Shown here piece after piece: positions 62,183 to 64,000 of a stretch of 64,000 nucleotides of DNA. Source of the DNA: UBA7446 sp024639165. GTDB lineage: Bacteria > Bacteroidota > Bacteroidia > Flavobacteriales > Flavobacteriaceae. The position numbers and the translations under genes are program-made. The notes below the pieces were generated by a model. It did no database searches. It saw nothing but the letters and a program-made list of their open reading frames with translations, and was not told the DNA's origin. Every line of letters begins with the position of its first letter. The first letter of the stretch is position 1. The stretch is taken from NCBI GenBank assembly GCA_024639165.1, contig JAHEIX010000011.1:1-64000 (forward strand). Direction: 5' to 3'.

Positions 62183-63975
62183 AATTGTTGATTTAATTCG
62201 TTTGTAACCATGGCCTTAAAATAATCTAAAAGTACCACATTGTTTGTTTTTCTGGGTGTGCAAATCTCTAAAATTTTAGCTTTATTACCCCGCTTAAAAA
62301 ATGTCTTTAAGGCTTGTTTTAACCCCCACTTGGTATGAACACGCTTATAGCCTAGCCCAAAGCTTTTTGCAACATTTCGGGCATTGCGATTGTGTGTGGT
62401 TTCAAAGTAGGTGTCGTATTTGGATGTGTCTTTATCTCCCGGGAGTATCCTAAAAATACCACCCCCTTGATTGTTGATTACAATAATGCGTGTGTCGCGC
62501 GGAATGTAATTGTTCCACAAGCCATTAACATCGTAAAAAAAGCTTAAATCGCCGGTGATTAACACTGTTTGTTTGGGATTGATTTGTGCAGCTCCCATAG
62601 CGGTTGCCGTACTCCCATCTATACCTGCCGTTCCTCTGTTACAGAATACTTCTGTGCCTGTTGGTAAATCGAACAATTGAATGTAACGCACCGGTGAGCT
62701 ATTTGCTATTTGCAAATGTATATTTTGGGGAAGCGCAGATGAAATCATATCAAAAGCACGTAAGTCAGAAAAAGGCACTTTTTTTAAATAACCAGCAGCT
62801 GTTTGTAGGTATCTGTTGTAGTGTGATAGCACCCTTGGTTGGTAGTTGCCCTTGGATACTGTCTTTAAGCTATTCAGGGTTGCTGCAACGGGTGTATCAA
62901 GATGTGTTGTCAAATAGAAAAAGGTGTCATTTGCTGAAGTTTCCCCTAGGTGGAAGTGATGTTTTGCCTTGTGTTCACGCAGGAAAAATTTGATTTTCTT
63001 TGAGACCACCATACCACCAGTAGTAATTAGTAAATCTGGCTGTAAATCGGATTGGTTATGGGGCTCTAGTTCTAGCGGCGCCATTAAGCAGTCAATAGCA
63101 CCGACGGCCTTTGGATTTGAAAAGTTAGAGGTCTTTTCTGTAAGCACCACCACGGTTGGGTCTTTGAGTAATTTGGAAAGAACAGCTGAAAGTTCTGCAT
63201 TGGGTTTTGATACCCCAACTAAAATCATCTTTCTTTTTGCCTTATCCCATAGCGACTGCAGATTTGCTATATCCGTCTTTAGATCAGCAGAAGCTTTGGC
63301 TTTTGGTTTTGGGAAGGCAATGGGTGTTGTGGTCATTCCATATAGAGGCTCTTCCATAGGAATATTTAGATGTACTGGTCCTTTGCTGTGGTTTGCCAGT
63401 GTAAACACCCGTTGCAGTTCTGCAATATTGTGAGCCTGGTGTTTTTCTTGGAGGTTAGCTACTTCTTTTTGACTGGGCTTATCAGCAAAAAAAGTTTGTC
63501 TGTTGCTTTTGAGTAGTGTTTCGGTAGCATGCGAAACATCCGGCAGTAAACTAGCAGCGCTCAAAAGATGGGGCCCAAAAACGCCTTCTTGTTCAATGGT
63601 TTGTCCATCGCCAATTCCGATGCGATGTGGCATTCGATCTGCGGATAGGATCACCAATGGTATGCCACTGTAATAGGCTTCAGCCACGGCAGGGTAGTAG
63701 TTTAAAAGTGCTGATCCAGAAGTACAGACTATTGCCACAGGTCGATCTAGCTGCTGAGCCATGCCCAATGCAAAAAATGCAGCAGCGCGTTCGTCGACAA
63801 TACTATAGGTCTTAAAAAATGAATTTTCAGTGAAACCATTTGTAAGGGGTGCGTTCCGCGACCCAGCAGAAATAACAACGTGCTCAATGCCGTATTGCTC
63901 ACAATAAAATACAACTGCTTGTGGCAGCGGTATTTCTGTGTAGCGTACTTGCTTTGGCTTGGAATTGGGTTTCAT
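62179..63975 (-). CDS. menD: 2-Succinyl-5-enolpyruvyl-6-hydroxy-3-cyclohexene-1-carboxylate synthase
   Basis: TPP-dependent enzyme committing isochorismate to menaquinone. N-terminal VVISAGSRNAPLTNGF and ERAAAFFALGMA (catalytic Glu), and C-terminal TPP segment TGDLSFFYDVNGLWNN with RIIVINNQGGGIFRILPG are MenD signatures. ATG 63975 gives 598 residues; reading upstream would start at a TTG inside the promoter element. It is the first men gene in the window; menF may lie beyond the edge. Confidence 0.96.
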   Translation of the reverse strand: MKPNSKPKQVRYTEIPLPQAVVFYCEQYGIEHVVISAGSRNAPLTNGFTENSFFKTYSIVDERAAAFFALGMAQQLDRPVAIVCTSGSALLNYYPAVAEAYYSGIPLVILSADRMPHRIGIGDGQTIEQEGVFGPHLLSAASLLPDVSHATETLLKSNRQTFFADKPSQKEVANLQEKHQAHNIAELQRVFTLANHSKGPVHLNIPMEEPLYGMTTTPIAFPKPKAKASADLKTDIANLQSLWDKAKRKMILVGVSKPNAELSAVLSKLLKDPTVVVLTEKTSNFSNPKAVGAIDCLMAPLELEPHNQSDLQPDLLITTGGMVVSKKIKFFLREHKAKHHFHLGETSANDTFFYLTTHLDTPVAATLNSLKTVSKGNYQPRVLSHYNRYLQTAAGYLKKVPFSDLRAFDMISSALPQNIHLQIANSSPVRYIQLFDLPTGTEVFCNRGTAGIDGSTATAMGAAQINPKQTVLITGDLSFFYDVNGLWNNYIPRDTRIIVINNQGGGIFRILPGDKDTSKYDTYFETTHNRNARNVAKSFGLGYKRVHTKWGLKQALKTFFKRGNKAKILEICTPRKTNNVVLLDYFKAMVTNELNQQL

Positions 63976-63982
63976 AGCCCTG

Positions 63983-63990
63983 CAAAAGTA
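63983..63990 (-). promoter_or_regulatory. Putative promoter of the menD-B-A-C-E operon
   Basis: Minus-strand TACTTTTG matches TAnnTTTG and ends 7 bp before the menD ATG. The expected -33 position falls outside the window. Confidence 0.5.
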
Positions 63991-64000
63991 CAAAACCGAA

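Noticed and set aside
1..64000. CRISPR array, rRNA operon, prophage or toxin-antitoxin pair
   Set aside because: No regularly spaced repeats, rRNA sequence, phage structural genes or recognisable toxin/antitoxin proteins were seen on either strand.

Overview
The window looks like chromosomal DNA of a marine-type Flavobacteriia member (Bacteroidota). Reasons: a Na+-translocating NADH:quinone reductase operon; the type IX secretion/gliding genes gldJ, porU and porV; a SusC/SusD pair; secreted enzymes ending in type IX sorting domains; menaquinone biosynthesis genes; and repeated use of the Bacteroidota promoter element TAnnTTTG just upstream of start codons. Gene density is very high, with many 1-4 bp overlaps and six convergent pairs whose 3' ends overlap. 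No rRNA, CRISPR array, phage or intact insertion sequence was found. One tRNA (Val, GAC) is present.

Layout. 0-4.5 kb: nqrBCDEF, then a strong terminator. 4.5-9.5 kb: a small unknown gene coupled to apbE, facing a gpmI-thioredoxin-map-methyltransferase operon. 9.5-10.7 kb: a small accessory patch with a frameshifted membrane-protein gene flanked by REP-like repeats. 10.7-16.4 kb: lipoprotein, VanY-type peptidase, two divergent GNAT genes, and a carboxypeptidase-regulatory-like/DUF6702/M1 peptidase cluster. 16.4-20 kb: M48/DUF4870-like/DUF4389 membrane operon, tatA, O-methyltransferase and flavin reductase. 20-29.4 kb: tRNA-Val, yjbQ, M20 amidohydrolase, murF-gldJ and divergent porU-porV. 29.5-34.4 kb: pdhA-pdhC-SDR-SprT-DUF389 run. 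34.4-44.2 kb: Mla-type ABC pair, pafA-type phosphatase, FabH-like enzyme, gcvP, a UbiA-like membrane protein and purK-purE. 44.3-49.4 kb: adk-obg-TPR-DUF7033-yjjG run and rlmB. 49.4-58.1 kb: a secreted metzincin-like protein, susD, susC and an S8 peptidase, read here as a possible protein/peptide-utilisation locus. 58.3-64 kb: menD-menB-menA-menC-menE.

How genes work together. NQR at one end uses two covalent FMN groups attached by ApbE, encoded just downstream, and reduces menaquinone, whose synthesis operon lies at the other end. GldJ, PorU and PorV belong to the type IX secretion/gliding machinery that would export the two CTD-bearing secreted peptidases encoded here. The least explained stretches are the 9.5-10.7 kb patch, the small gene before apbE, the DUF4389 membrane operon, and the S8-SusCD locus with its shared 16-bp dyad and a terminator-like hairpin in the S8 leader.
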